The translations under genes were made by a program, and so were the position numbers. Below, one piece after another: positions 1-15,000 of a stretch of 64,000 nucleotides of DNA. A model generated the notes under the pieces. That model made no database searches, was not told where the DNA came from, and was given only the letters and a program-made list of their open reading frames with translations. Source of the stretch: Candidatus Gastranaerophilales bacterium (GTDB lineage Bacteria > Cyanobacteriota > Vampirovibrionia > Gastranaerophilales > Gastranaerophilaceae); contig CALUQG010000009.1 in the NCBI GenBank assembly GCA_944322855.1, positions 1 through 64,000 on the forward strand. The letters run 5' to 3'. Each line of letters begins with the position of its first letter. Within the stretch, counting starts at the first letter, position 1.

Positions 1-3000
1 CCTGAATTGTTCTGGTTCAAAATCAATCTTGTAACCGAAGTTGCATATTGCTTGTTAAGATTTGCAATAGCTTCGTTGACAAAGTTGTATTGTTCTTCAA
101 GTTTTTCGAGATATTCAGAAAGTCCTGCAGTACCGTTATCCCCTGAGACAGCGAGCTTGAGTTCGTTCAAATCGAATGTAGTTTGAGTAATTTCACGTTT
201 AAGTTGTTTTTGAATAGCTTCGAGCTGTCTGGGGACTTTGTTGAAGTAACCGTTTTTGTTGTTGACTTCCGGGAATAGAACGTTGTTTAATCTTGTGAGA
301 ACACCGTCTTCAACACCGATAGCGGTTTCTTTTCCAACGAGAAGGTCAAGGACGTGCTGCGAGTCTGCGTAGAACGCATCTGTATATTTTTCTTTGTCGA
401 GATAGAGTCTGACAGTACCCATGTTGGAGTTCATACCGCCTCTGATGTCGACAGTGATACCGATGTCAGCGAGCTGCTGCTGTATTTTTCTCATGTCTGC
501 AACATCGTTTGTAAGAGCTTCTTTGATGTTGGTGATAAGTTTTGCAAACTCGGTGTCATCAGAGAGGATTTCGTTTTCAGACGCAATCATTGCTTTGTTG
601 AAGTTGCCGATAAACTTGTTCAATTCGATGATGCTGGCATCAAGGAGGTTTTTACCGAGAGTGATGACAGTTTCCCCGGTTTGTTTGAGTTCTATGGTAA
701 TAGCGGCATTGTTTGCGCTGGAGACAACATTTCCGGAGGCATCGAGATAGATGAGGTTGTTGCCGTTATAGATGTTGTCGTTGGTTATATCGTTGAGGTC
801 AAGAGCGAGACTAAAGTCTTTTCCGACTTCATCATCACCGATTTTTATGTTAAACTCGGCATTTTGACCCATATCAACAACATTGTCACGAGAGCCGATG
901 TCTGTGAAACCGACGACTTCCGTAAAGTTGGTTGAGCCGGATTCAATAGTAATTCTTGCGTTGGACGAAGCATCTTTGGTCGTTATGACAATTTGATTGT
1001 TTTTGAATTCTGCATAAACGGCAATATCTTTGTATGCCGCATCGTTGAATACAGTGTTAATACGGCCGATAACATCTTCAATTGTGTCAGTTGATGATAT
1101 CGATATTTCAACACCGTTGATTTTGAAGGAGCCTTCTGTAACCCCGAGAGAAGCCATGGTGGCTTTGCCGGAGACAGAGAGCTTGTTACTGACGAGAACG
1201 GTGTGCGTAGCGGCTTCACCGTCGAGAGTTGTTCCGTTGTAGATACCGCCTGAGGTAAATCCGAATATGGTAGTGAAATCGGAAGAACCTTTCTTGAGGG
1301 TGATAGAGCCTTCACCGGTGTCAGCGTCTTTTGTGATAACAAGCTTGTTACTTGCATTGAGAGAAGCTGTGACACCTGCATCAGCTGCGTTAATCTTGTC
1401 AATTATGTCATAAATACTGTCAGAAGCGGAAACGTCTATAGTCGTTTCACGTATAGTTCCATTGTCGTCAATAGAGATGATGAAATCACCTTCTGAGAAT
1501 TTTTGAGAAGTGCTAATCGGGTTAACGGATGTGAGAACGGATTGAGAGCCGTATTCCGTAGCCGGAGCCTGATAACCGCCGGATGTGAAGCCTATTTTGT
1601 TTGTAAAATCGGATGAACCTTTTGAAACAAGGATGCCGCCGGCTTCTTCCGAGGAGTTTCTCTGCAAGACTAACTTGCCGGAATCATTGACTGTTGCAGT
1701 GATACCGAGACCTGAGTTGTTGATTTTGCCGATGATTGAGGCAATGTCTTCGTTTTCCGAAATGTCAATTTTTGCGGTGTCAGTGATGTTGCCGTCTGCG
1801 TCGGTGAGGTGTATGTAGAAATCACCTGCGGAAATACCGAGGTTTTCGGCTGTTTCAACAGTGTTTTGAGATGTGTAAGTGGCAAGCTCGCCTTTAACAA
1901 CAGAGACAATCTGGTCACCGCCGGAGGTGACAAAACCTGCTAATTCAACAAAGTTGCTGGTACCGTCTTGAATAGACAGATTGACATTGCCGCCTGTTGT
2001 GGCAGTGAGAACAACTTTTCCGTTTTGAATGCTGGCAGAAACACCGACATCGGAAGCGGTGATTTTGTTGAGAACAGAGGTGATTGTCTCGCCTTCTGCA
2101 ACGTGGAAGGTTTCTGTTTTACCGCCAGCTGTTATAGAGAAATCGCCTTCTGAGAATGTCATATCAGTGTTGACAATCGCACCGCCTGTTAACGTAGAAT
2201 AGCTGTCGCTTGTACCGAGTTGTAAATCACCCTGAACATTTGACGTACCGCCGCCGGACAAACCGAGATAGGACTGCAGATTGCTTGTACCGCCGAAGGT
2301 AATGTCTGTCATACCGTCTTTGAGCGCAGTGATTACGACTTTGTTTTCACTGTTGAAGGCTGCACTGTAGAGGCCTGATGCATTGATTTTATCGAACAAC
2401 TGCTTGATAGTCATGCCTGATGTTATGTTGACAGAGAATGTGTCGCCTGTCGAAGCCGTGCTGATAGTGAAGGTTTTTCCCGAACCGGAATTTGCGGCAG
2501 GGATGACTTTGTCATTGACAGTACCGGCTGTGAATGCGGTGCCTGTGACAGAGACAAAGTTGCTGGAGCCGGCTTTGATGTTCAAACCGTCAGTTCTGCC
2601 GTCTTTGTATCTGAATACAACTTTGTTGTTTTCGATTGAAGCAACAACACCTGTTGTGCCGGTTTTTGCGTTGATTTGGGCTATGGCATCATCAATGCTG
2701 CCGGCAGAGATTGAGATATTTGTGCCGTTTATGCTGATAGTACCGGCTGTGACCTGAGTCTTTGTATCTTTGAGATCAATGAGTGTCGGGCCGTTTGATG
2801 TGAATTCCCAGATATTGGATGAATAATTTTTGAAATTGGAAGCACTGCTAAACTGCGATGATGTCAAACCTGATAAAGAATATGAACTAATACCATAACC
2901 AAAGAGATAAGTACCATAGCCTTTTGATAATCCTGACGTAGTAGTGTTCCAGTAACAATCCTGTGCTCTTATAGCATCTGAATTATTAATTAATCCCAAG

Positions 3001-6000
3001 AATCCTCCACAATTATTGTCCCCTGTAACTTTACCTGAAGACCAGCAGTTTTGAAGTATAAATGTATCATTGTCATAATTCGTAAGTGCAGCACCGATAA
3101 AGCCGCCGGCTGACTTAGCGAGTCCACCATTAACATTTGCTGTAGAATAGGAATTTAGAATTATACTATCTCCAATTTGACCTACAAGCCCTCCAACATG
3201 AACAGATTCGTAGTTACCTTTGTATGTTACAGTTCCTGCTGAATATGATTCTTTAATTGTTCCGGCAAATTCGCCAAATAATCCTCCAACATTATTATAT
3301 CCGTTAATATTAGCTGGTGAATAACAACTAACATTAGCTGTTGAATAACAATTTTCTATAAGAACATCTTCAGCGTTTCCATAAGATTTAACATTTCCAA
3401 TTAACCCTCCTACAGAACCTTTAGTAGCAGAAATTGAACCGCCGATAACTGCAACATTTTTAATTGTAACTGAGTCTGCACATCCTGCTAATGCACCTGC
3501 ATTTACATTGTCTCCACTGATATTGGCATTTTTTATTGTCAAATTTCTAATTTCTGCACCGCCATTTATGTATGCAAAAAGTCCACCGTCATAATCAGTG
3601 TCGCTTTGTTTACCGGTTATTTTTAAATTAGAAATTGTATATCCGTTACCATCAAAAATTCCTTTAAAAGCACCCCAACTATATGAATTGCCTATTCCGT
3701 TCCAATTTGAATAGCCGGAAAGGTCGATGTCATTGACGAGCATATATCTGCCTGACAGATTGTTTTCAATATTCAAAAGATCCTGAGCGGTTTTGATTAT
3801 TGTGTAGCCCTGAGAAATTGCCTGTTCTTCAGAAATGTGGGGAGTGGAGATGATTGTATTCGTACCGGTTTGGACACCGTTGTTTGTATCGGGTGTGAGG
3901 CCGACTGTACCTGTAACCTGAATGTGTCCCTGTGCACCGAGAGACTCTGTGAGGCTGCCTGTGAAGGTGCCTGCTGTGAGGCCGAGGATTTCGTCTATAT
4001 TAACAGCGTTTGAGGTATCGATTTTTATTGCTTCTGTGCTTTCGTGTTTTGACTGGATGTAGAAGTGTCCTGATGCATCAAGACCTGCTTCAAAATCAGC
4101 TGTCGCATTGATTTTGTTAATCAATGCAAGCACAGTATCAGTGCTGCTTACAGAAATTGTCTGAGTGTGGCTGCCCTGAGACAGAACAAGGTTTCCGTCT
4201 TTGACACCGCCTAATATGTCGCCGTTTTCAAGTCCTGATACAGAACCTGTGACTCTGACAAAGCCATCTGATGCTCCAATTGAAATTCCGTAACCATTGA
4301 ATATTGTCGCAGTCTCAGACAGACCTGATAATTTGAGGAAGTTTGATGTCGATGCATTTTCGTCAAACGAGAGTTCTTTTGTTGACTCGATTATGACTTT
4401 TCCATCTTTTACGTAAGCGTCTGTTATAATTCCGCCAAGAGCTTCTGTCATCTTGTCGAGTACATCGTTGACGGTGTCAGTGCTGCTGACATTTACTGTG
4501 TAGGAGTTTCCGTCTTCGTCTTTTATTACAACGGTTCCGTCAGTCAAACCAAAGAGCTGTGTTCCGCCTTTGAGTCCTGAAACCTCGGCACCTGTATAGG
4601 TGTAACCGCCGCCTGATGTGCTGCTGCCGATTGTCATTTCGTAATCAGGGCTTCCGCTGCTGCCGATTAAGCCGACATCCTGCGCAAAGCTTGATGTACC
4701 TTCAAATTTTACATCCTCAGGAACACCGTTGATAACAATGTGTCCGTCAATAAGCTGTGCGTCAATGCCTTTGTCTTGCAGTTTGGCAAGGATTGTGTCC
4801 ACCGTGTCATCTGCTGTGATATCAATCGTCACAGAGCCTGACGGTGTTTCGGGTGCAGGTGTCTCTTGCATAGCAAACTTCAATTGAGGCATTTCACCCG
4901 AGAAATCCCAGATGTCAGTATCCCAAACTTGTGAGAAATCGGATTTTATTTGAGACATGTTGGTAACTTCTGTCACATCTGATGTGTCAACAAACGCAGC
5001 ATCATCTCCATCAACAATAGGCACAGATGAACCGTCGTTATTTAGTACGTATGAATTTGTTATTATGACGTCTACTGTATCTGCATTGTCAGCATATCCT
5101 ATTAAACTTCCTGTATGTACGTCTTTCTCAAAAGAACCAGCAAAGAATACGTTTTGGAGTTCCAGTATGTCAGTGGAACTAGACCTACCAACAAGTCCGC
5201 CAGAAGTTTGTGAAGTAATGTTACCGGTTGCATAACTGTTTTCAATTGAACCGTGTGCAACCCCTGCAAGTCCGCCGGCTGTATCGGTACTAGTGACATT
5301 ACCTGTCGCATAGCAGTTGTCAATACTTCCGTCATTTATATAGCCAACTATACCGCCTGCAAGATTTGTTGCATAACCATTCCTTGTGGTAGCAGTGATA
5401 TCTCCGGTTGAATATGAATTTGTAATTTTGAAATAACCACCACCACCACCATATCCAACAAGACCACCAACTCTAAAGAGCCCTGAGACATCAGCTTCAG
5501 AATATGAATTTTCAATAGAACCACGGTTTATTTCACCAACAAGACCACCAGCATCGTCGTCACTAATTACAGAACCTTTTGTATAAGAATTAATAATATC
5601 TCCATTTACAGAAGCAGCAAGGCCGCCGACTGTACCTTTGCCCTCAACAGTACCTTCGAATGAAGAATTTTCTATCATCTCTGCAGTTGTTGCCAGACCG
5701 CCGATATTTCCGGAAACAGAATGGACAGAACCTGTCGCATGGACATTGGACAGAGTATCAACTCTTCCGAATATACCGTTGTCAGTGATATCGACATTTG
5801 TGAAGTTGATATTTCTTACTGTGCCGGCCTGATAGATAAGAGACTTATTAAGATTTTTGATAGTATAGCCGTTGCCGTCTAATGTGCCTGTGAATGTGTC
5901 TATCGTAGTCCAGTCAACACCTGACATATCAATGTTGTTCATAAGTATGTATTTCTTGGACGAATCACCGCTGATATTCTTTAGGTCATCGGCAGTTTTG

Positions 6001-9000
6001 ATTATCGTATAACCCTGAGCGATTGCCTCTGATTCTGACAATCTTTGTACAGAAGCCATAGGATCAGCTCCAACTTTTTCAATTCCTGCGACGTCGAGGA
6101 AGTCGCTTGTGCAAGACTCGATTACAATCTGTTTGTTAGAACCGTCTGCGTTTTGGAGTACGACATTGCCGTTTTCGTTAATCGATGCAGTTACACCTGT
6201 TGTTGAAGAGACGGCATTGATTGCAGCGATGGCATTTGAGATATCGCCGGCTTCGATGTTGATTGACTGGCCGTTTATATTTATCATACCGGCAGAAACA
6301 TCTTTGTATCCGTATCCGATATTGTTTTTGAGTACAGGTGTTGAACCCGAGAGATCCCAGATGCTGCTGTCCAATTCTATAATCTGTTGATATAAGCCGG
6401 ACTGTATCTGCGAAGTTGTAAATCCTTCTGTATTATCTTCCGTATATGATATATTTACAATATCATCTGCTTCATCAACGTTCGCTCCGACAGCTTTATC
6501 GGTATTCAAGCTGTTGGCATCTTTGTTCCAGAAGGAGTTTTCTATATTTACATCGTAAACAACTGAACCAGAAACACCTAAACAGCCTATAAGCTGTCCG
6601 TAGTTATTGAATTTGTCGTTTGTATGTGAAATCGAGGCATAAGAATTTGAAACATTTGTATCGTCATATGCTATACCAATAAGTCCTCCGGCATAGCTTG
6701 TACTTGTATCAGCTGAACCTCCAACATTGACACCTGTAAATGTTCCGGTTGCATACGAATCCGTAATATTTATGTCGGCTGTAACGCCTGCAATACCGCC
6801 AATTATCATACCACTAAGTTCTACATCAGCAGAAGATTGGCTGACGTTTATATTACCTGCTTGACCGAACAAACCGCCAACACCAGCGTATGCATACATA
6901 GTTCCGGTATTCCAGGAAGAAGAAACACTTCCGCTCACGTGAACATTTTGGACGGTTGTATTACCTGCAAGTCCTGCAAGTATTCCGCCCATAAAGTTTG
7001 TGTCAATGTCAGCATTTTCGATATTGAGGTTTCTGAATGTTGCACCGTCTGCAAATGCAAACAAGCCTGCGAATGAAGCTTCAGAAATATCATTTTCTGC
7101 AGAAGGAACAGTAATGTTCAGGTTGGATATAGTGAATCCGTTACCATTCAATTCGCCGGAGAATGCTTCAGCAGTGTCACTATTGCTACTTATATTTATA
7201 TTGCAAACACCAATCGAAGTCCAGTCAACACCTGACAGATCGATATTGTTCATCAGGATATATTTTCCGTTCAGGTTATTGTTTATATTTTGCAAATCTT
7301 GAGCGGTTTTTATGACTGTATAGCCGAGTTTTTGGGCCTCTTCTTCGGTGATTTTTCCGGTCTGCTCAAGTCCTGTGACTTCTGCAAAGTTGCCTGAATT
7401 GTTGAAGAAATAGATATTGTCAGTTGAGCCGTCTTGATTCTTCAAGATGAATTTTCCGCCTTCAATTGAGGCGACAACACCGGTTTGGGCAGTTTTTGAG
7501 TTAATTGTAGAAAGAGCTGTCGTAACAGAAGATGCTGAAAGTGATATATCAACTCCGTTGATATTGATTTCACTGGCTGAGATATCTGCAACTGACATTA
7601 CAGGAGTATTGCTTGTTTCTGCAATGCCTACTGCAGCAAGGAATGTTCCGCTGACATTTTTTATGTCAATACCTTCTGTATCGCTGTTTACAGTTTCAAG
7701 TACAAATTTGCCGTTTTTAATTGATGCTTTTACACCTGTTGTGGAAGTTTTTGCATTAATGCTGTTTATTGCCTGATCAATAGTAGAACCGTAATTTGTA
7801 CCTGTAATATTGATATCTGTTCCGTTGATATTGATTGTACTGGTTGTGTAACTCGGTTTTCTTATAATTGTCTTGATTTGAGGTGTTGAGCTTGAAAAAT
7901 CCCATACAGATGTGTTCCATCCGGAGAAGCTTGAGCTGTTGCCGAATTGATCATTTGATAAAAGCTCAACCTGACTTGAATTGGCCTGTACATTAGGATT
8001 TCCTATTGCACCAAAGCCGGATACTGTGTTACGTGCTTTGTTGTTACTCAACATAGATGACGGGTTATGTGCATTTCCTGCAAAGCTGCCTATATAAGTC
8101 GAACCCGTAGAATAATTTACATTGCTTGTAGTATATGAATTTGAAACTTTACCGCCTGCAATATTGCCTATAAAACCGCCTATATTTACAGTAGTAGTAG
8201 GATCGCTGGAGCCATTTGCGTTTACTGTACCTGTAGAATATGAATTGGTAATACTACCGTTGTTCATAGAACCGGCAAATCCGCCGACATAGCCTTTATT
8301 AGCAGTAACAGGGCCTGTAGCATAAGAACTGCTGATACTGCCTGAGGTCATGAGTCCGACAAGTCCGCCTGCTGTAGTATTAGATGTCCAGACTGTTGCA
8401 GTTGAATAGCTGTTGGTCATTGTACCGCTGAAGCATCCGACCAAACCGCCGACAACTGTACCGCCTTGCGAAGAAACTGTTCCGCCTGTGACATAACAAT
8501 TTGAAATAGTAGTATTCTGAGCCATACCGGCCAGAGCACCTATATATCCTCCGCTGCTGTTAATACTGTTAAGCTGTATTCCGAGGTTTTTAATAGTAGC
8601 ACCTTTTGTGCGTCCCAACAAAGATGCATAAGAGCTGCTGTTTGTACTGCTGCTATAATCGACTTTCAGGTTTTTAATCTTATAGCCGTTGCCGTCTAAA
8701 GTACCGGTAAACTCTTTATTCAAAAACAGCGGTGTCCATGTGGTGCCTGACAAATCTATATCGTTTACAAGCATGTACTTGCCGCTTGTAGACATATTTT
8801 TCAAATCAGCAGCAGTTTTGATGATTGCATACCCCTGGGCTTTTGCCTCTGCTTCTGTGAGGTGGGTTGTGACTATCGAATTACTGCCGGTCAGAGTATT
8901 ACTCAACTCAGGCACTGCTGTTCCCTGAACAGTATTGCCGCCTGTTATTACACCGTTGTTTGAATTAGGCTCGAATACATTTGTGTCGCCAGTAATCAGG

Positions 9001-12000
9001 CCATTGTTGCCCGAACCGCCTGTACCGCCGGTGCCCCCTGTGCCGTCTGTTCCGAGAACGATAGTGAATGAGCCTTCTGTAAATCCGCCGTCAGTGCCTT
9101 CTATGCCGCCTACAGAGCCCGTGATTGTAGAACCTGTTGAGGTCTGTACAGTTGTTGTGGACATTGCGCCTGAGGCCTCTGTCCAGTTCCAGTCAGTTTG
9201 TGTTTCTCGTAGTCCGTAGTATCCGGCAAAATCACCTGTAGAATTGACTTTGATGTCGGAAACACTGCCAGTAGTACCGGCAAAGACTAGTTTTCCGTTC
9301 TGAATGGAAACTTTTATGTCGGATTGAGCATTATTAATCGCATCCATTACATCATTGAGTGCGGCGCCTGATTGTATCTCGATGTTTTTTGTAGTTTCAA
9401 CACCGTTTTTTGTATATGTAATCATGACTGTTTCTGTCGGGTCTGATGACGAAGATATATAGCCATTTGTCATATGGTTGACAGTGATATTGGTTGAACC
9501 GGTGAGAGTTGAAACTGTTGCTGACGATGCAGAGTTTTCTTTGAGGGTCGGCATTGCGCCTGACAAATCCCAGATGTCTTCTGTAAAACCGGCTCCTTTA
9601 AAGAGTGTTTGGTTTGTAGAGGATGATGCATAGTTGTCAAAGTCAAATTTCTGGTTATTTGAAGCAACGGCTGTAGAGTCAGATGATGCATAAGCATCGT
9701 CAGCACCTGACCAGAAATTGTTTTTGATGGTAGCTGATGTTATTGCATCACCTGCGATGCCGTGATATCCTTCGCTAAGTTGAGTTTGGAAGCTTCCTGC
9801 AAAAATTGTATTTGTGATAACAGTGTTTAGCTTAGCCCCGCCGACTATACCGCCAATTTTGCTTGAAGATGTGGCAGTTGAATAAGTAGCAATAGTAGCG
9901 TTGCTATATGAATGTTTTATCTCTGCACCATTTGTTGCCATTCCGACAAGACCGCCAACAAGATTGTTACCAATCACAACACCACTGCTTGAAGAATATG
10001 ATATCGAACCTCCGGTCATTTCACCAACAAGACCACCAATAAATACTGCTCTTGTACCATACGTGCCGATAACCCCTGAAACACTGGAATATGAAATGTT
10101 TGTGTTTATTGCTGTTTTTACCAGGGCTCCGGTTGGGCTAACACCCTCGACTGCAATATTGACGTCTTCAAGTTTAATATTTGTTAGTGTAGCCCCTTCT
10201 GTTGAATTGAACAGGCAGGTATTCAGGTTCTTTATTTTAAATCCGTTACCATCTAAAGTACCGGAGAATGTTGCCTGGATATATGAATTACTGATGGAAG
10301 CAGGAGTGTAATCGCTGGCATCGATATCTGCCATCAGGATATATTTTCCGTCAGGAGCAATTGAGGCAAGCTGTTCAGCTGTAGTGATGACTGTGTATCC
10401 TGCATTGATTGCATCTTCGTAACTCATTTTTGCTACGGACTGACCGCCTGTGACTGTGGCTTCGAATGTCAGACCCGGAGTCTTTGTCTGGTCTGTTACA
10501 TACCAGTTTGATGAGCCGAGTGCGGCGAATGTGCTCTCACTGTGGAAAGCAGAATCATTCAGACCTCGAATTTCTGTTGTACTAATAGAATCACTATTGT
10601 AACCAACAGCGTCTTCTGAAACTTTTGAAGAATTGAATATTACATTAGAAATCTGATCAGCAGTTGTATTATGTAATTCGCCGAACGCAGCGCCTTTATA
10701 ACGGAAATTGCCTGAAATTGTACCGCCAAAATATGCGTTTTCAATAGTGACAGTCATAATATCACCAATAAGGCCTCCAACACTTGCACCTTGAGTTGTG
10801 GTTGTTGCATTGGACGATATATCAGAATCAGAATATGCATTGGTGATAATTGTATCATTTACACTTCCAAACAATCCGCCTGCACTCTGACCAACGTTAT
10901 TACTTGTATTAGATTTGACAGTACCGGATGAGTAAATATTGTAAAATGTAGAATCAGATGTTTGACCTGCTATACCTCCTGTATTATAGGCGTCATTTGA
11001 AATTACGTCAGCATTTACATAGGCATTGTTGACTGTTGAATAATTACTTATGTCGCCTGCAATACCACCAACTCTCCCTTCAAGAGCCGTTACTTTTACA
11101 TTGTCTATTCTGATATTGGTGAGTTCAGAACGGTTTATTATTGCAGCTAATCCGCCTCCGTCGTATTTATTAGCTGTTATAACAGAATTTACAATAGAGA
11201 CATTGGAGATTGTAGAACCGTAAATTGTTGTACCGAACAAACCGCCTTCAACTGAATTAATATGCGCATTTGAGAAGGTGATATCAGTTATAGTTGCGTT
11301 TTCTACGCTCCTGAACAAACCGCCGCCAACATCAATGTCACTTGAACGATTTGAGAAGAAGTTTGCTACAGTATAGCCGTTACCGTTCAAGGTGCCTTCG
11401 AAATCAACACCCTGCATCAATGATGACCAGTCTAACGCATAAGTCGACATGTCGATGTCGTTCATCAAGATATATTTTCCCGACGGATCTGATTTGATAG
11501 CTGTCACAAATTGTTCACCGGAAGTGATAATTGTATATCCCATATCTATTGCTTGTTCTTTTGTGATACGGGTGTTTTCCGTGATTATTCCTGCAACGGC
11601 AAAGAAGTCTGATGTGCCAGATTTAACCTCAAGAGCGCCGTCGCTTTCGAGTACCACATTTCCGTTTTCGTTAATAGAGGCTGTGACTCCTGTTTCGTCT
11701 GAATAAGAGTTTATTTTAGAGATTGCAGAATAAATAGCTCCTGCTGACAGGTTGATTGTTGTACCGTTGATGACTATGGAGCCTGCGCTTATATTTGCAG
11801 ATGTGGGAGGTATCAAAGTTGGCATGTCGCCTGAAAAATCCCAGCTGCTAGTGCTAAATCCGGCATTTGTGAATGTTTCAGGATTTGCAAAATCAGAATC
11901 AACAAGACCTGCACTTTGACCGGACGGCATGGTTACGGTTGAAGATGAGGAATCGAATGATTCAAAGTCTTGAGAAGCTTTGTTAGAATTATAAAAACTG

Positions 12001-15000
12001 TTTTTTATTGTACTGTCTTGAACGCTTGCAGCAATACCGCCGCCAAGACCGTCTACAGTTCCGTTATGGAATGAGTTTTCGATAGTAGAGCCTGAATCGA
12101 CATGGCCGGCTATGCCGCCTATCCAGTTTCCTATTAAATCTACCGTTGAATAGGAGTTGTAAATTGTTGAATTATCAAGTACCTGACCTGCAAGTCCGCC
12201 ATAATTGCCCTGGCTTAATGAAGAATTTGCTTTAGATTCAATGGTTCCGCCTACAGTAGAAGAATAACCAATTCTTGAGCCTGATTTCAAAAGTCCGGCA
12301 ATACCGCCTACATATGCGTTTGTCGAAATACCGTTTTCACCGAAATCGACATTGACTGAGACTATCAAAGTGTCTTCTGCTACACCTACAAGTGCACCGG
12401 CTGTAGCACATATTCCTGTAATATTAACATCTTTAAAATTAACACTAGCTATCGTAGCGCCTTTTGTATATTCAAACAAACCGACATCTCCGGGTTTGGC
12501 ATTTATTGTCATGTTCGATATAGTATAGCCGTTGCCGATGAATTGGCCGGTGAATGTACCTGTAATCACAGCACCGGTAAAGTTATAACCCGAAAGGTCA
12601 ATATCGTCCATCAGGACATAGTTGCCGGAGAGGTTGTTTTTGATATTTATCAAATCTTGAGCTGTTTTGATGACAGTGTAGCCCATAGCTTCAAACTCTT
12701 CTTCTGTTTCGTGGACATGGGTAACATCAAAAGAGCCTGTGAGCTGAGAGCCGCCCTGAGGAGTGCTGGCAGAAGGTGTTTGAACCCCCTGAACACCTGC
12801 ACCCGTAGAATAAGCGCCCAAACCTACAACACGTGCAAAGTCACCGTTTGTTGATACGGTGAATTTTGATGCGTCAGCTGTAGAAGCGGTTTTTGAGAGG
12901 CTGAATGTCTGATAAGAATCGCCGTTGTTGTCTACTGCAGAGGTGAGAGTTGCAGTGACCCCCAAACCGGCAGCATTTATCTCGTCGACAACCTGCTGGA
13001 GAGTCTTTCCGGCAGCATTGATTTTTGTACCGTCAATAGTGATACTGCCTCCTGTGAAAGTTTTTGTGCTGTCAGCCTGATAGATATAATAGTTTGACTT
13101 GATAGTGGTTTTGTATCCAGGCTGGTCAGAGAAAGTCGGGCCTGCTGCAAATGAAGAAGCCAGCCCTGTCAAGGCACCGAAATTGCCTTTTGATACACTG
13201 ATATAAATGTTGTCTGCGCCTGCGGTGGTGGATCTTATCTGCATATACTGCTTGCCGTCTTTGTTGACAAGAGAAGCAATAATTCCGCTGTCAGAAGCGT
13301 TAATCGCATCCACAACATCCTGTGCTGTTGAGTTTGCGTCAATGTCGACAACAATATTCTGACCGTTTTTGTTGATGGTGATTTGACCTTCGTTGAAAAC
13401 AGCATCCGTCACATCACGTCCGCCCGTGAGGGTTGTATATGCACCGGCCAATTCAGCTTGTTCCTGAATACCTGCAACATCAAGAAGGTTGCTTGTTCCT
13501 TCTTTTATTACAATATGGTCAGTGCTGCCGTCATCGTTTTTGAACACAAGCTGGTTGTTTGAATTCAATGAAGCAACAACACCTGTCTTTCCTGACTGGC
13601 TGTTAATCTGGCTGATAACATCGTCAATGCTTCCGCCGGCAATGTCTATCGTCTGCCCGTTCAATGTCACCGTACCGGCTGATATGCTCTGAGATGACGA
13701 ACCACCCGAAGATGCAGAAGTCATAATGTTTTTCAACACAGGCATTGAACCCGAGAAATCCCAGATGTCAGTGTCCCATCCGGTGAAGTTTGAGCTGTCC
13801 GCGAACTGCTCAGCTGTTAAACCTTTAGGGAAGTGAAAACTTATAGAACCGGGATCTATAGATCCTATTGAACCGCCTACAGGGGCTTCTGTTGTTGAGC
13901 CAAATTCGAATCCTACAGCTGTATTTGTACTACTGTTAGCATCTTTGTTCCAGAATGAATTGGAGATACTATATTCTCCAACATCTACAACATATCCGAT
14001 AATTTGACCATATTGAGGAATTTCAACACCCTGGATCTCTATCGAAGCATAAGAATTGGATATATTGGTAGTTCCAATTCTTAATAAACCAATTATACCA
14101 CCAATATGATTGAGATGTCTAAGAGTGGTAGTACCTGCATTTGTATCATCAAAACCCTCAACTGTACCGGTAGCATATGAATTTGTAATGTTGTTTCCGC
14201 CAATGCTTGTACCAACTAGTCCGCCTACTGTTCCACCGGATAATTCTACATCAGCAGAAGAAGTACTGATATTATAATTTCCAGCCCTTCCGAACAAGCC
14301 GCCAACTATTGGTGATTTAGCATTATTACCCAAACCGTCAATAACACCGCTGACATGAACATTTTGAACAATAACATCAGTCGCCGAGGCTGCAAGAATA
14401 CCGGCTTTCCCTTCTGTAATTATGGAAGCATTTTTAATATTAAGGTTTTTGATGGTTGCGTCTTCAACAGCTTCAAACAAGCCGCCAGTCTGTTTTTGGT
14501 TTGTAACGTTCATATTCCAGATGGAATAACCGTTACCGTTGAGTTCGCCGGTAAACGCTTCTGCTACACCTATCGGAGTCCAATCTAAACCCGACAGGTC
14601 GATGTCGTTCATCAGGATGTATTTGCCGGAACGATTATTTTCTATATTCTTAAGATCGTTTGCTGTTTTAATTATTGTATAGCCCTGAGCAATTGCCTCT
14701 GATTCTGACAATCTTTGTGTAGATGCTATAGTTTCAATTCCTGCGACGTCGAGGAAGTTGCTGGTGCAAGACTCGATTACAATCTGTTTATCAGAACCGT
14801 CAGCGTTTTGAAGCACGACATTGCCGTTTTCGTTTATGCTTGCGACAACACCTGTTGTTGAATAGGCTGCGTTGATGGCATTGACAGCTGCAACAATCCC
14901 CCCTGCAGATATGCTGATAGTTTCGCCGTTTATTACGATATTTCCTGCAGAAACATTTGCATACATTTCTGATTGAATATTGACTGGAGAAATACCGCTT

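Noticed and set aside
421-14588. Many 60-140-codon plus-strand frames across the first 15 kb
   Set aside because: All lie opposite the giant gene and repeat the same FIxPFxxxxP-type shadow of its repeats; none has a ribosome site I would trust.
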